A DNA stretch of 64,000 nt from Ectothiorhodospira haloalkaliphila ATCC 51935 (GTDB lineage Bacteria > Pseudomonadota > Gammaproteobacteria > Ectothiorhodospirales > Ectothiorhodospiraceae). Shown here in pieces: positions 1 through 9,884 of the stretch (positions are counted from its first letter, which is position 1; every line of letters begins with the position of its first letter). The notes under the pieces are model-generated. The model was not told the DNA's origin. It saw only the letters and a program-made list of their open reading frames with translations, and searched no databases. Where the stretch lies: assembly GCF_000633935.1 (NCBI RefSeq), contig NZ_KK214995.1, forward strand, positions 99,408 to 163,407, in the 5' to 3' direction. Both the position numbers and the translations under genes were made by a program.

Positions 1-139
1 GGCCCTGCTCAAGGACAAGTCCATCACCGAGGACGATGATCGCCAGGGCCAGGAGATCATCCAGAAACTGACCGATCAGCACATTGCTGAAGTGGACAAG
101 GTGCTGGCCCAGAAAGAAAAAGAACTCATGGCCATTTGA
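1..139 (+). CDS. frr: Ribosome recycling factor, C-terminal end (partial)
   Basis: The window opens inside this gene; only the last 45 codons and the stop are present (frame starts at base 2). The visible tail contains [18 protein letters not shown] and ends in KEKELMAI, which matches the C-terminal helix of the three-helix bundle of ribosome recycling factor. RRF works with EF-G to split post-termination ribosomes. Its position directly before uppS and cdsA is the standard gammaproteobacterial order (rpsB-tsf-pyrH-frr-uppS). The identification rests on a short fragment plus context, but both agree. Confidence 0.9.
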   Translation, partial: ALLKDKSITEDDDRQGQEIIQKLTDQHIAEVDKVLAQKEKELMAI

Positions 140-165
140 TTTCCACGGATGGATATCAAGACGCA

Positions 166-918
166 GTGAGCCAATCTCCCGTGAATGCCGCGGGCACGCC
201 GCGCCATGTGGCCATCATCATGGATGGCAATGGACGGTGGGCCCGCTCCCGCTTGCTTCCCCGGACAGAAGGTCATCGTCAGGGTGTGAACGCTGCCCGG
301 ATGGCGGTGCGTTACTGCGCCCAGCAGGGCGTCCGGGTTCTGACCCTGTTCGCCTTCAGCAGCGAGAACTGGCGTCGCCCACGTCAGGAGGTGGGCACGC
401 TGATGGATCTGTTCGTGGGTTCCATCGGCCGCGAGGTACCGGAACTGGTGGAGAAGGGCATTCGCCTTCGCTTCATTGGCGATCGCACCACCTTCTCCGC
501 CAAGCTCCAGGCGCGCATGGCCGATGCCGAGGAGCGTACCCGGAGCAATGAGCGTATGGAGCTGGTGGTGGCGGTCAGCTACGGCGGGCGCTGGGACATC
601 GCCAACGCCGCTGCGGCGCTGGCTGAACGGGTGCGCCGCGGGGAGCTTGAACCGGAGCAGATCACCCCCGAAGTCATGGACAGGCATTTGTCCACAGCGG
701 GTCTGCCTGAGCCGGATCTGTTCGTGCGTACCGGAGGCGAACAGCGCGTCAGTAATTTCCTGTTATGGCAGCTGGCTTACACCGAGCTGTTCTTTACCGA
801 TGTGCTCTGGCCGGATTTCGACGAAGATGAATTGGGTCGGGCCTTTGAATACTTCGCCGGGCGTCAGCGGCGCTTCGGGCATATCCAGGAACAGGTCGTG
901 GGGACGGGGGATGCTTAA
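166..918 (+). CDS. uppS: Undecaprenyl diphosphate synthase (cis-prenyltransferase)
   Basis: Condenses isopentenyl diphosphate onto farnesyl diphosphate to make the C55 lipid carrier for peptidoglycan and O-antigen. The family signature DGNGRWA lies near the N-terminus, its Asp being the catalytic/Mg2+ residue. SSENWRRP and the C-terminal RTGGEQRVSNFLLW block with DVLWPDF are also present. The start is uncertain: a TTG at 136 overlaps the frr stop, and a GTG at 166 gives a protein beginning MSQSPVN, closer to usual family length (250 residues). Neither has a strong Shine-Dalgarno. The 3' end overlaps cdsA by 8 bases, so the two are probably translationally coupled. It uses isoprenoid precursors made by dxr, ispD and ispF, also in this window. 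Confidence 0.95.
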   Translation: MSQSPVNAAGTPRHVAIIMDGNGRWARSRLLPRTEGHRQGVNAARMAVRYCAQQGVRVLTLFAFSSENWRRPRQEVGTLMDLFVGSIGREVPELVEKGIRLRFIGDRTTFSAKLQARMADAEERTRSNERMELVVAVSYGGRWDIANAAAALAERVRRGELEPEQITPEVMDRHLSTAGLPEPDLFVRTGGEQRVSNFLLWQLAYTELFFTDVLWPDFDEDELGRAFEYFAGRQRRFGHIQEQVVGTGDA

Positions 919-1732
919 ACAACGAGTGATGACCGGCGTGATCCTGGCGGCGGCCGTCGTGGCGGCCGTGTTGCTGCTGCCCAATTCCGTCTTCGCGGTG
1001 GTCATGCTGGCGGTGACGCTGCTAGGCGCTTGGGAATGGAGTCGTCTGTGCGGGCTCGATGAAACCCGGGTGCGCGCCGCCTACGTGGGAGGCCTGGCCG
1101 TTCTGGGAGGCATCACCTGGTGGCTGGTCTTCGTGCAGGTGCATCTCTGGCCCGTGGCCATTGGAGTCATCTGGTGGGTCTGCGTGCTGGTGATGCTGGC
1201 CCTCTACGAGCCAGGGTCCGGGGAGCGTCGGGCCCTGCGTCGGTACGGGCTGGCCTTGGCAGGGGCGTTGACCCTGATCCCCGCCTGGGCCGCATTGGTC
1301 TGGTTTCATCAAGTCCAGCCGCTTCTTGTGCTGTATCTGGTGTTGCTCACTGCCACCGCCGATACGGCGGCCTACTTCACGGGAAAGCGCTTCGGTCGGG
1401 TGAAGCTGGCACCGTCCATCAGTCCCGGCAAGACCCGGGAGGGCCTGCTCGGGGCCATCGCCGCCATCGTGCCCTTTGGTTTGCTGGGTGCCTGGGGCTT
1501 CGGTGTGGAACCCGGGTTGTGGTTTTATTTCGTGGCCCTGTGTGTGATCACTGCTTTGATTTCGGTGGCTGGCGATCTATTCGAGAGCCTGGTCAAGCGG
1601 GAGGCGGGAGCCAAGGACAGCGGTACCCTGTTGCCGGGGCATGGTGGGATAATGGATCGCATCGACAGCCTCACGGCCGCAGCGCCGGTCTTCCTGATCG
1701 GTCTCTTGTGGGCCGGAATTATGGCAAGATAG
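911..1732 (+). CDS. cdsA: Phosphatidate cytidylyltransferase (CDP-diglyceride synthase)
   Basis: Integral inner-membrane enzyme making CDP-diacylglycerol from CTP and phosphatidic acid, the branch point for all phospholipids. The 273-residue product is a series of hydrophobic segments and ends with the CdsA signature around KDSGTLLPGHGGIMDRIDS, where the conserved Ser, His, Gly-Gly and Asp residues can all be seen. The ATG at 911 lies inside the last codons of uppS, giving an 8-base overlap. About 110 bases separate it from dxr; the order uppS-cdsA-dxr-rseP-bamA is the same as in E. coli. Confidence 0.95.
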   Translation: MLKQRVMTGVILAAAVVAAVLLLPNSVFAVVMLAVTLLGAWEWSRLCGLDETRVRAAYVGGLAVLGGITWWLVFVQVHLWPVAIGVIWWVCVLVMLALYEPGSGERRALRRYGLALAGALTLIPAWAALVWFHQVQPLLVLYLVLLTATADTAAYFTGKRFGRVKLAPSISPGKTREGLLGAIAAIVPFGLLGAWGFGVEPGLWFYFVALCVITALISVAGDLFESLVKREAGAKDSGTLLPGHGGIMDRIDSLTAAAPVFLIGLLWAGIMAR

Positions 1733-1840
1733 CGCTCGGCGAGGGACCGGGATTTCTCCAATCACCCGATCCCTGGCCTCGCACACGCCGGCGGTATCCG
1801 TCCGCGTCAACCTGACTGTATGAGTACCGGGAGTCTTTCC

Positions 1841-3052
1841 ATGGCTGCTTCCCCCAAGGGCGTGACCGTTCTCGGCGCCACCGGAACCATCGGCGTCAAC
1901 ACCCTGGACGTGATGGCGCGCCATCCCCAACTCTATCGGGCCGTGGCCCTCACGGCCAACGGTAATGTGGAGCGCCTGGTGGAACAATGCCGCGCCCATC
2001 GACCCGCCTATGCCGTGGTGGCCGATCCCCAACACGAAGGCGCCCTGGCCGCCGGATTGAAGGCGGCCGGGCTGGACACCGAAGCCCTGTCGGGGCCCGA
2101 AGCCCTGGCGCATGTGGCCGCTCTGCCGGAAACGGATTATGTGATGGCAGCCATTGTGGGCGGTGCCGGCCTGCTACCCTCCCTGGCCGCGGCTCGGGCG
2201 GGTAAACGGGTGCTGCTGGCCAACAAGGAGGCCCTGGTCATGTCCGGGCGCATCTTCATGGACCAGATCCGTCAAAGCGGCGCAGAACTGCTGCCCATCG
2301 ACAGTGAGCACAACGCCATCTTCCAGTGCATGCCGGGCGACTTCGATCGAGGTCTGGGGCGTGTCGGCGTGGAACGCATTCTGCTGACCGCGTCCGGTGG
2401 CCCCTTCCGTGCCTATGCCGCGTCGGATCTGGAGGCTGTGACCCCGGAGCAGGCCTGCGCGCATCCCAACTGGGTGATGGGGCGCAAGATCTCGGTGGAT
2501 TCCGCCTCCATGATGAACAAGGGACTTGAACTGATCGAGGCCTGCTGGCTGTTCGATACCAAGCCGGACAAGGTGGAGGTGGTACTGCATCCCCAGAGCG
2601 TGATTCACTCCATGGTGTCCTATGTGGATGGCTCGGTACTGGCACAGCTGGGCAACCCCGATATGCGCACACCCATCGCCCATGCACTGGCCTGGCCGGA
2701 ACGCATTGCCTCCGGTGTGGATCCCCTGGATATCGTGCAGGTGGCCCGGCTGGATTTCGAACGACCCGACATGGATCGCTTCCCGTGCCTGCGCCTGGCC
2801 TACGAATCCTTCGAGGCGGGGGGCACTGCCACGGCCATCCTCAACGCGGCCAACGAAGTGGCGGTGGAATCCTTCCTGGAGGCACGCATTCGCTTCACGG
2901 ACATTCCCCGGGTGATATCCCACTGCCTTGAGACCATGGAACTGGGCACGGCGGATACCCTGGAGGAGGTCCTGGCGGCCGATGAGGCGGCTCGCGCCGT
3001 GGCCCGTGCGGTTGTCACGGCAGGTGGTCTTGGCCGGCGGGTCACCGCCTGA
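1841..3052 (+). CDS. dxr: 1-deoxy-D-xylulose-5-phosphate reductoisomerase
   Basis: First committed step of the MEP isoprenoid pathway: NADPH-dependent conversion of DXP to 2-C-methylerythritol 4-phosphate. The N-terminus has the GATGTIG nucleotide-binding loop. The metal/substrate region [10 protein letters not shown] and the ASGGPFR loop are intact. I chose the ATG at 1841 (403 residues) because GGGAG sits 7 bases upstream and the protein then begins like family members; an ATG at 1820 would add seven residues. The stop overlaps the rseP start by one base (TGATG). ispD and ispF, two later steps, lie near 54-55 kb. Confidence 0.96.
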   Translation: MAASPKGVTVLGATGTIGVNTLDVMARHPQLYRAVALTANGNVERLVEQCRAHRPAYAVVADPQHEGALAAGLKAAGLDTEALSGPEALAHVAALPETDYVMAAIVGGAGLLPSLAAARAGKRVLLANKEALVMSGRIFMDQIRQSGAELLPIDSEHNAIFQCMPGDFDRGLGRVGVERILLTASGGPFRAYAASDLEAVTPEQACAHPNWVMGRKISVDSASMMNKGLELIEACWLFDTKPDKVEVVLHPQSVIHSMVSYVDGSVLAQLGNPDMRTPIAHALAWPERIASGVDPLDIVQVARLDFERPDMDRFPCLRLAYESFEAGGTATAILNAANEVAVESFLEARIRFTDIPRVISHCLETMELGTADTLEEVLAADEAARAVARAVVTAGGLGRRVTA

Positions 3053-4413
3053 TGACCTTCTTGATCAGCGTTCTGGCCTTTGTGGTGGCCATCGGGGTGC
3101 TGGTCACCGTGCATGAGTTCGGCCACTACTGGGTGGCGCGTCGCTGCGGTGTGAAGGTGCTGCGTTTCTCCGTGGGTTTCGGCCGCCCTCTTTGGAGACG
3201 GGTGGCTGGCAAGGACCGCACCGAATACGTGATTGCCGCGATCCCCCTGGGGGGGTACGTGAAGATGCTGGACGAGCGTGAGGAGCCTGTTGCCGAGAAG
3301 GACCTGCCTCGTGCCTTCAATCGCCAGAACGTCTGGCGTCGCATCGCCATCGTGATTGCCGGGCCCACCGCCAATTTCCTCTTCGCCATTGCCGCCTTCA
3401 CCCTGATGTTCATCGTTGGGGTCTCGGGGGTGAAGCCGTTGGTGGGTGAGGTGATGCCAGGGTCCCTGGCAGAACAGGCGGGCTTTGAACGCCAGGATGA
3501 GATCCTGCGGGTGGAAGACAAATCCACGCCCACCTGGGAACTCGTGGCCCTGAATCTGCTCGAAAAAGGCCTGGATGCCCGTGAGGTTGATGTGCTGGTG
3601 CGCACGGCCGGGGGGCAGGAAGTGTGGCGGACGCTGGATCTCACCGATCGGCGTCAATTGCTGGCGGATGGGCCGCTGCTGGATAAACTGGGAATGGAAG
3701 TCTGGCGGCCCTGGTCCGAGCCGGTCTTTGGTGAGGTACTGGCGGATGGGGCGGCTGAACGTGCCGGCGTACGACCCGGGGACCGCATCCTGAGCGTGAA
3801 CGGTGAATCCATTTCCAGTTGGCAGGCCTGGGTGGAGTATGTCCGGGCGCGTCCTGACGAAACACTGGAGGTTCGCCTGCAGAGGAATGGATCTCCCATC
3901 ACGCTCACGTTGCGGACCGAGGTCCGCAACGACGGAGAAGAGCGGATCGGTCAGATCGGCGCCTGGCCCCGCATGGACGATGAGGCGGTCGAGGCCATGC
4001 AGCGGCAGGTGCGCTACGGGCCTTTCACCGCCATTGCCCTGGGTCTGGAACGGACATGGGATATGTCGGTGCTGACCCTGCGGGTGATGTGGCGTCTGAT
4101 CACGGGGGAGGCCGCAGCCAGCAACATCGCTGGCCCGGTGGGCATTGCCGAATATGCCGGCGTGAGTGCGGTCATCGGCTTTTCCGCATTCCTGAGTTTT
4201 CTGGCCATCGTCAGTCTCAGCCTGGGCATCATCAATCTGCTGCCCATACCGATACTGGATGGGGGGCACTTGCTGTATTACCTAGTGGAGATCATCAAGG
4301 GCAGTCCGGTCTCACAAACGGTGGAGGCCATCGGTCAGCGCATCGGCCTGGTGATGATTGCCATGCTGATGTCACTGGCCCTTTACAACGATTTCATGCG
4401 AATCCTGGGTTGA
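3052..4413 (+). CDS. rseP: RseP site-2 intramembrane metalloprotease
   Basis: Zinc protease in the inner membrane that, in relatives, cuts the anti-sigma factor RseA after DegS and so releases sigma-E during envelope stress. The HEFGH zinc motif is at residues 21-25 in the first membrane helix. Two PDZ-like regions follow (roughly residues 115-300), and the second metal-ligand motif LDGGH is at 402-406. Length 453 is normal (E. coli 450). It sits between dxr and bamA, six bases before the latter. No sign of truncation. Confidence 0.96.
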   Translation: MTFLISVLAFVVAIGVLVTVHEFGHYWVARRCGVKVLRFSVGFGRPLWRRVAGKDRTEYVIAAIPLGGYVKMLDEREEPVAEKDLPRAFNRQNVWRRIAIVIAGPTANFLFAIAAFTLMFIVGVSGVKPLVGEVMPGSLAEQAGFERQDEILRVEDKSTPTWELVALNLLEKGLDAREVDVLVRTAGGQEVWRTLDLTDRRQLLADGPLLDKLGMEVWRPWSEPVFGEVLADGAAERAGVRPGDRILSVNGESISSWQAWVEYVRARPDETLEVRLQRNGSPITLTLRTEVRNDGEERIGQIGAWPRMDDEAVEAMQRQVRYGPFTAIALGLERTWDMSVLTLRVMWRLITGEAAASNIAGPVGIAEYAGVSAVIGFSAFLSFLAIVSLSLGIINLLPIPILDGGHLLYYLVEIIKGSPVSQTVEAIGQRIGLVMIAMLMSLALYNDFMRILG

Positions 4414-4419
4414 ATCTGA

Positions 4420-6723
4420 ATGTTTCTTGAGGTGCGACGTCTGATCGCCGGCACGGGCCTGGCCATTGCCCTGGCCAGTACCCCCACCATCCTGCATGCC
4501 AGCAATGAGCGGTTTGTCATTGAGGATATCGAAGTGGAGGGTCTGCAGCGCATCGCTGCCGGCACCGTTTTCAGCTACCTGCCGGTGGGTGTGGGGGATT
4601 CCTTCGATGAGGCCCAGAGTGCCGAGGTGATCCGTGCCCTGTATCGTACCGGCTTCTTCTCGGACGTTTCGCTGCTGCGGCGTGACGGGGTGCTGGTGGT
4701 GATGGTGGAAGAGCGCCCGGCCATCAACGAGATTCGCATCAGTGGCAACCGGGACATCAAGACCGATCAATTGATGGATGCCCTGCAGCAGGTGGGCATG
4801 GCCCGCGGCCGCGTGTTCAACCGCAGCGTGCTCGAGCGGATGGAGAACGAGTTGCTGCAGCAGTATTTTGCCCGAGGCAAGTACAACGTCCAGGTGGATG
4901 TGGAAGTGGACGAGCTGCCCCGCAACCGCGTGGATGTGGTCATTGATATTGCCGAAGGTCGGGTGGCCCGTATCCAGCAGATCAATCTGGTGGGTAACGA
5001 GACCTATACCGACCGGGAGCTGACCCGCCGTTTTGATTCCGGGGCGCCACCCTGGTACAACCCCTTCAGCCGACGTGACCATTATTCCCGCCAGCGCCTG
5101 TCGGGGGATCTGGAGGAGTTGCGTTCCCGCTATCTGGATTCGGGTTTCGTGAATTTCAATATTGACTCCACGCAGGTCACGCTCACCCCGGATCGCAAGG
5201 ACATCTACGTCACCATCAATATCGATGAGGGTGATCAATACTCCATCAGCGAAGTGAGTCTGGCAGGCGACCTGGTGGTCAGCGAGGAAGAGCTTCGTGA
5301 GTTGCTGGACATCCAGCCCGGGGACACCTTTTCCCGCAGCCGCATCACCCGCAGTGCCAACGCCATCAGCGACCGTCTGGGCGATGAGGGCCATGCGTTC
5401 GCCAACGTGAATCCCATCCCCGAACTGGATGAGGAGAATCAGACGGTGGCGCTGACCTTTTTCGTGGACCCCGGGCAACGGGTGTACGTGCGGCGCATCA
5501 ATTTCAGCGGTAACACCCGTACCCGGGATGAAGTCTTCCGCCGCGAGATGCGACAGATGGAGGGGGGCTGGTATTCCGCATCCAACGTGGATCGCTCCCA
5601 GGTGCGTCTGCAGCGGCTCTCGTATGTGGAAAACGTGAATGTGGAAACCCGCCGCGTTCCCGGCACGGAGGATCAGGTGGATCTGGACATCACCGTGCGC
5701 GAGCGCCTGTCGGGCAACTTCATGGTGGGTGCGGGTTATTCCCAGAGCCAGGGGGTTCTGTTCAACACCAGTCTCTCCCAGGAAAACTTCTTCGGTACGG
5801 GTAACCGGGTCTCCCTGGCCGTGAATACCAGCCGGGTGAGCACCCTGTACAGCCTCTCCTATACCAACCCCTATTACACCATTGACGGCGTCAGCCGGGG
5901 CTTCAATATCTTCTATCGGGAAACGGATGCCTTCCGGGCTGACATCTCCCGTTACTCATCCAACCGGTTCGGGGCCAATGTCACTTATGGCATCCCGCTG
6001 ACCGAGTACAACACCTTCCGGATCACGCCCGGGTTCGAGAGCGTGGAGATTCTCACCTCGGACAACACGCCCGACGAGATCTTCGACTATCTGGAGACCG
6101 AGGGGGATCGGTTCGACCTTTACACCCTGACGACCAGCCTCAGTCACGATACCCGTAACCGCACGGTGTTCGCGGAGAAGGGCAATCTGCAACGGGGCAC
6201 GCTGGAATTCTCCCTGCCCGGTAGCGATCTGGAATATTACAAGATCGACTACCGTAACCAGCTGTTCGTGCCGGTGCGGGATAACCTCACCTTCAAGCTC
6301 TCCGGAGAGGTGGCGTATGGGGAGTCTTACGGGGATACGTCGGATTTGCCGTTCTTCGAGAAGTATTTTGCCGGCGGTACGCGCTCCGTGCGTGGCTACC
6401 GGGATCTCAGCCTGGGCCCCCGTGACAGCCGCGATGACCCCTTCGGCGGCAACTTCCGGGTGCTGGGCGGGGCCGAGTTGATCTTCCCGCCGCCCTTCAT
6501 GGAGGAGGCGCCCAACGTCCGCATGAGTCTGTTCCTGGATGCAGGGCAGGTCTATCCCAGCTACGATGACTTCAAGGCGGACGAGATCCGTGCCTCGGTG
6601 GGCGTCGGCATGACCTGGTTGTCGCCGGTGGGCGCGTTGACTTTCAGTCTGGCCGAGGCGTTAAATGACGAGCCTGGTGACCGCCTGCAGTCGTTCCAGT
6701 TCAACATTGGCGCCTCCTTCTGA
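4420..6723 (+). CDS. bamA: BamA outer-membrane protein assembly factor
   Basis: Core of the BAM complex that folds beta-barrel proteins into the outer membrane. The 767-residue protein begins with a probable signal peptide ending near ILHAS-NE. Five POTRA domains fill about residues 25-420, and a C-terminal 16-strand barrel ends in phenylalanine (GASF). The barrel loop motif found as VRGF in E. coli is VRGY here, a conservative change. Genes before (rseP) and after (skp) belong to the same envelope-assembly module, which in E. coli is partly sigma-E controlled; I did not find a clear sigma-E promoter inside rseP. Confidence 0.96.
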   Translation: MFLEVRRLIAGTGLAIALASTPTILHASNERFVIEDIEVEGLQRIAAGTVFSYLPVGVGDSFDEAQSAEVIRALYRTGFFSDVSLLRRDGVLVVMVEERPAINEIRISGNRDIKTDQLMDALQQVGMARGRVFNRSVLERMENELLQQYFARGKYNVQVDVEVDELPRNRVDVVIDIAEGRVARIQQINLVGNETYTDRELTRRFDSGAPPWYNPFSRRDHYSRQRLSGDLEELRSRYLDSGFVNFNIDSTQVTLTPDRKDIYVTINIDEGDQYSISEVSLAGDLVVSEEELRELLDIQPGDTFSRSRITRSANAISDRLGDEGHAFANVNPIPELDEENQTVALTFFVDPGQRVYVRRINFSGNTRTRDEVFRREMRQMEGGWYSASNVDRSQVRLQRLSYVENVNVETRRVPGTEDQVDLDITVRERLSGNFMVGAGYSQSQGVLFNTSLSQENFFGTGNRVSLAVNTSRVSTLYSLSYTNPYYTIDGVSRGFNIFYRETDAFRADISRYSSNRFGANVTYGIPLTEYNTFRITPGFESVEILTSDNTPDEIFDYLETEGDRFDLYTLTTSLSHDTRNRTVFAEKGNLQRGTLEFSLPGSDLEYYKIDYRNQLFVPVRDNLTFKLSGEVAYGESYGDTSDLPFFEKYFAGGTRSVRGYRDLSLGPRDSRDDPFGGNFRVLGGAELIFPPPFMEEAPNVRMSLFLDAGQVYPSYDDFKADEIRASVGVGMTWLSPVGALTFSLAEALNDEPGDRLQSFQFNIGASF

Positions 6724-6785
6724 GATCCGGTGGACCCACTGCACGGGCGTCCCCATAGCCGCGGAGAAAGGGTTTGAAGAGTCAT

Positions 6786-7304
6786 ATGTCGCGAATCATC
6801 ACCGGACTGGTGCTGGTCCTGGTGCTGATCATGCCCGGGCTCGCGCTGGGGGCAGGTTCCATTGCCTTTGTGAACATCAATCGTGTCATGGATCAGTCGC
6901 CCCAGGCGGAAGCCTCACTGAGTGCCCTGGAGGAAGAATTCGCCCCCCGGGATGCGGAACTGGTGGCCGAGCGTGACGCATTGCGTCGCTTGCAGCAGCG
7001 CCTGGAGCGGGATACGGACATCATGGGTTCAGAAGAGCGTCTTGAACTGGAGCGGGAATTTCGCAACCGCTCCCGAGAGTTCAAGCGATCCCAGGACATG
7101 TTTCAGGAAGACCTGAACGTTCGCCGCAATGATGAACTGGCCCGTCTGCAGCGACTGGTGCACAACGTGATCCTGGAGATCGCGAAAGAGCAGGGCGTGG
7201 ATCTCGTGGTGACCGAACGCACCGTCCTGTTTGCCAGCGATCGTATCGATATCACCAGCAAGGTGCTGGACGAGTTGCGCCGGCAGCATCGGAACGGTGG
7301 TTGA
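6786..7304 (+). CDS. skp: Periplasmic chaperone Skp (OmpH family)
   Basis: Trimeric periplasmic holdase that carries unfolded outer-membrane proteins to BamA. The 172-residue product starts with a signal peptide (hydrophobic stretch of LVLVLVLIMPG, cleavage near ALG-AG). A short beta segment beginning SIAFVNINRVMDQ and a long charged coiled coil rich in Glu/Arg (about residues 45-125) follow. The ATG at 6786 is preferred, with GAAGAG upstream; a TTG at 6774 would add four residues. The stop shares a base with the lpxD start. The order bamA-skp-lpxD is conserved in gammaproteobacteria. Confidence 0.93.
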   Translation: MSRIITGLVLVLVLIMPGLALGAGSIAFVNINRVMDQSPQAEASLSALEEEFAPRDAELVAERDALRRLQQRLERDTDIMGSEERLELEREFRNRSREFKRSQDMFQEDLNVRRNDELARLQRLVHNVILEIAKEQGVDLVVTERTVLFASDRIDITSKVLDELRRQHRNGG

Positions 7305-8356
7305 TGGGGATGACGGGGACCGTCATCACGCTTGGCGAGCTCGCAGAGTCTCTGGGTGCCGAACTGCAGGGGGGTGAGCCGGGTACGCGAATGCATTCGC
7401 TGGCCCCCCTGGAACGGGCTGGTCCGGGCCAGTTGGCCTTCATGACCCATCGTCGTTATCAGGACGCACTCATCCGCACTCGCGCCGGTGCAGTGATCCT
7501 CTCCCCCGAACACCTGCCCCATTGCCCCGTGCCGGCCCTGGTGTGCCAGCAGCCCCATGTGGCCTATGCACGGGCCGCACGATGTCTTCATCCGGATCCC
7601 GTGGCCTTGCCCGGCATTGCCCCCAGCGCCTGTGTCAGCGATCAGGCCCAGGTGCATCCCACGGCCGAGGTGGGCCCGCAGTGCGTGGTGGAGGCTGATT
7701 GCCTTGTGGGGCCGGGGGTGATCCTGGGGCCGGGATGCATACTCCAGCAAGGATGTCAGGTGGGCGAGGGTTCGCGACTGGTGGCGCGAGTGACCCTGGG
7801 CCCCCGAGTGCGGCTGGGAAGACGCAACCTGGTGCAACCGGGGGCGGTCATCGGCGCGGATGGCTTTGGTTTCGCCCGGCAGGGGGAAGCCTGGCTCAGA
7901 GTCCCGCAGGTGGGCAGTGTGCTGGTCGGTGACGATGTGGAAGTGGGCGCCAACACCACCATTGACCGGGGTGCTCTGGATGACACGATCATCGAGGATG
8001 GGGTCAAGCTGGATAACCTCATCCAGGTGGCGCACAACGTCGTCATCGGGGCGCACACCGCCGTGGCCGGTTGCGTGGGCATTGCTGGCAGTGCGCGTAT
8101 TGGCCGGCGCTGCGGCATCGGTGGTGGTGCAGGTATACTGGGGCACCTGGAGATCGCGGACGATGTCACCGTGACCGCCATGACGCTGGTGACGCATTCC
8201 ATACGGGCACCCGGGGTCTATTCTTCCGGCATGCCTCAGGCACCCGCCCGGGAATGGAATCGAAGCCTGGCTCATCTGCGGCGGCTGGGGGAGCTTTTTC
8301 GCAGGGTGAGGGGGCTCGAGCAGGGGGGCGATCCGAATGGCAGGCAGCGTCGCTGA
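7304..8356 (+). CDS. lpxD: UDP-3-O-(3-hydroxyacyl)glucosamine N-acyltransferase
   Basis: Third step of lipid A synthesis: adds the second 3-hydroxyacyl chain to the 2-amino group of the sugar. The N-terminal uridine-binding domain (about residues 1-110) is followed by left-handed beta-helix hexapeptide repeats. The likely catalytic His lies in IQVAHNVVIG. Length is 350 residues (E. coli 341). Start ATG 7304 overlaps the skp stop by one base; an ATG at 7310 is also possible. If GnnA/GnnB make a 3-amino sugar (see 14199-16308), the substrate carries an amide rather than an ester at position 3. Confidence 0.95.
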   Translation: MGMTGTVITLGELAESLGAELQGGEPGTRMHSLAPLERAGPGQLAFMTHRRYQDALIRTRAGAVILSPEHLPHCPVPALVCQQPHVAYARAARCLHPDPVALPGIAPSACVSDQAQVHPTAEVGPQCVVEADCLVGPGVILGPGCILQQGCQVGEGSRLVARVTLGPRVRLGRRNLVQPGAVIGADGFGFARQGEAWLRVPQVGSVLVGDDVEVGANTTIDRGALDDTIIEDGVKLDNLIQVAHNVVIGAHTAVAGCVGIAGSARIGRRCGIGGGAGILGHLEIADDVTVTAMTLVTHSIRAPGVYSSGMPQAPAREWNRSLAHLRRLGELFRRVRGLEQGGDPNGRQRR

Positions 8357-8408
8357 GGCCTTTCATCGCCGCAATGCGGTTTTTCTCGGATAAGAACAGG
8401 ACAATAAT

Positions 8409-8867
8409 GTGGATCAAATGACCATACATGAGGTGCTGCGATATCTGCCGCACCGTTTTCCTTTCCTGATGGTGGACCGGGTGCTGGACTATCAACCCGG
8501 TGATTACATGAATGCCATCAAGAATGTCTCTTTCAACGAGCCTTATTTCCAGGGGCACTTTCCGATTCGTCCGGTGATGCCCGGTGTGCTCATCCTGGAG
8601 GCCCTGGCTCAGACCACCGGTCTGCTCGCCTTCAAGACTCAGGAACACAGCGGCGAGTCCGGTGACAAGCAGCAGCTCTATCTGTTCGTGGGCATCGACG
8701 AAGCCCGTTTCCGTCGCCAGGTGGAGCCTGGGGATCAGCTGCACCTGTACGTGAAGCATGTGCGTACCGTGCGTGGCATCTGGCGTTTTGAGGCAGAGGC
8801 CAAGGTGGATGGCAAGGTGGTTGCCACGGCCACACTCATGTGTGCGGGCAAGGACGTGGAATCATGA
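8409..8867 (+). CDS. fabZ: 3-hydroxyacyl-ACP dehydratase FabZ
   Basis: Removes water from 3-hydroxyacyl-ACP in type II fatty acid synthesis; it competes with LpxA/LpxD for the same acyl-ACP. The 152-residue hot-dog protein has the catalytic His in FQGHFP and the Glu in [13 protein letters not shown]. The start is GTG 8409 with AGGA seven bases upstream; an ATG at 8418 is an alternative. The stop overlaps the lpxA ATG (ATGA), giving the usual lpxD-fabZ-lpxA operon. Confidence 0.96.
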   Translation: MDQMTIHEVLRYLPHRFPFLMVDRVLDYQPGDYMNAIKNVSFNEPYFQGHFPIRPVMPGVLILEALAQTTGLLAFKTQEHSGESGDKQQLYLFVGIDEARFRRQVEPGDQLHLYVKHVRTVRGIWRFEAEAKVDGKVVATATLMCAGKDVES

Positions 8868-9652
8868 TTGACTCCCGTGCCGTTGTGGACCCCGGCGCGC
8901 GGATAGAAGAGGGCGTCAGCATTGGCGCCTTTTCCATCATAGGGCCCGACGTGAAGATCGGTCGAGGCACCTGGATCGGTCCCCATGTGGTGATCAACGG
9001 GGACACCACCCTGGGGGAGGATTGCCAGGTATTCCAGTTTGCCTCTCTGGGGGAAGCACCTCAGGACATCGGCTATCGGGGTGAGCCAACCCGCCTGGTG
9101 ATCGGTGATCGTAATATCATCCGCGAATTCACTACCTTGAGCCGCGGCACCCCGAAGGGTGGAGGCTGCACCCGGGTGGGGTCGGACAACCTCATCATGG
9201 CCTATGTGCACATTGCCCATGACTGCGAGGTGGGCGATCACGTGGTGTTCTCCAATGCCGCCTCGTTGGCAGGCCACTGCCATGTGGGGGATCGGGCGAT
9301 CCTGGGTGGCTTTACCCTGGTGCATCAGTTCTGCCGGGTGGGTACTCAGGCCTTCACCAGCATGGGGGCCGCCCTGAACCGGGATCTGCCGCCTTACTGC
9401 CTGGCCAGCGGCAACTATGCCCGGGCGGTGGGTATCAACAAGGTGGGCCTGAAGCGGCGTGGTGTATCACCTGAGGCGGTGCGCGCCCTGCATCGGGCCT
9501 TCAAGCTGCTGGTTCGGGGCCGGGATCGGTCCCAGGGGCTTGAGGCCGTGGCTCCTCTTGTCCAGGCTCATCCGGAGGTGGCCGCCTTCGTGGACTTCAT
9601 CCAGAACAGCCCTCGCGGCATCATCCGTTCCGGTCGTCGCGGCGAGGGCTGA
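8864..9652 (+). CDS. lpxA: UDP-N-acetylglucosamine O-acyltransferase (or UDP-GlcNAc3N N-acyltransferase)
   Basis: First acylation of lipid A. The 262-residue protein is a hexapeptide-repeat left-handed helix with a helical C-terminus; the HIAHDC segment carries the catalytic His of the family and VHQFC is conserved. Start ATG 8864 ([10 protein letters not shown]) fits E. coli LpxA residue for residue. In Acidithiobacillus and Leptospira, where gnnA/gnnB are present, LpxA transfers the acyl chain to the 3-amino group of UDP-GlcNAc3N. The MAYVHIAHD stretch here differs from E. coli MINAHIAHD, which may or may not reflect that choice. It is the last plus-strand gene before an inverted block. Confidence 0.95.
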   Translation: MIDSRAVVDPGARIEEGVSIGAFSIIGPDVKIGRGTWIGPHVVINGDTTLGEDCQVFQFASLGEAPQDIGYRGEPTRLVIGDRNIIREFTTLSRGTPKGGGCTRVGSDNLIMAYVHIAHDCEVGDHVVFSNAASLAGHCHVGDRAILGGFTLVHQFCRVGTQAFTSMGAALNRDLPPYCLASGNYARAVGINKVGLKRRGVSPEAVRALHRAFKLLVRGRDRSQGLEAVAPLVQAHPEVAAFVDFIQNSPRGIIRSGRRGEG

Positions 9653-9679
9653 GGAATCAGGGACGGGGTTGAGCCCCTG

Positions 9680-9856
9680 CTATTGCCCGCCCCCTGATCC
9701 GGAATCCTTGTCCTTGAGGCGCACATCCAGAATGCGCACGCTTTCCACCGCCTCCACCTGATTGGGAGCAATCAGGCGCTCAGCGAGGCTCTTGACGTCA
9801 GCCAGTTTCACCTTGCTCAGGTTAACGTCCAGTTCAACGGTTACTTCCACTTTCAC
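9680..9856 (-). CDS. Small hypothetical protein, 58 residues
   Basis: An open frame of 58 codons starts with GTG and is preceded by a near-perfect Shine-Dalgarno (GAGGAGGT, about six bases from the start). The product begins MKVEVTVELDVNLSKVKL, continues through a short probable helix (SLAERLIAPN) and a second strand-like stretch (VESVRILDVRL), and ends in a Gly/Ser-rich charged tail. The beta-alpha-beta pattern and strong ribosome site argue for a real gene. There is no signal peptide, membrane segment or cysteine. It is about 28 bases downstream of the PH-domain gene on the same strand and could be its operon partner. I do not recognise a family. Confidence 0.6.
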   Translation of the reverse strand: MKVEVTVELDVNLSKVKLADVKSLAERLIAPNQVEAVESVRILDVRLKDKDSGSGGGQ

Positions 9857-9884
9857 GGTGTGACCTCCTCGCTGCAGGGCGTGT

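Noticed and set aside
2800-4269. 489-codon minus-strand frame opposite rseP
   Set aside because: Antisense shadow of rseP with no ribosome site and no conserved motif.
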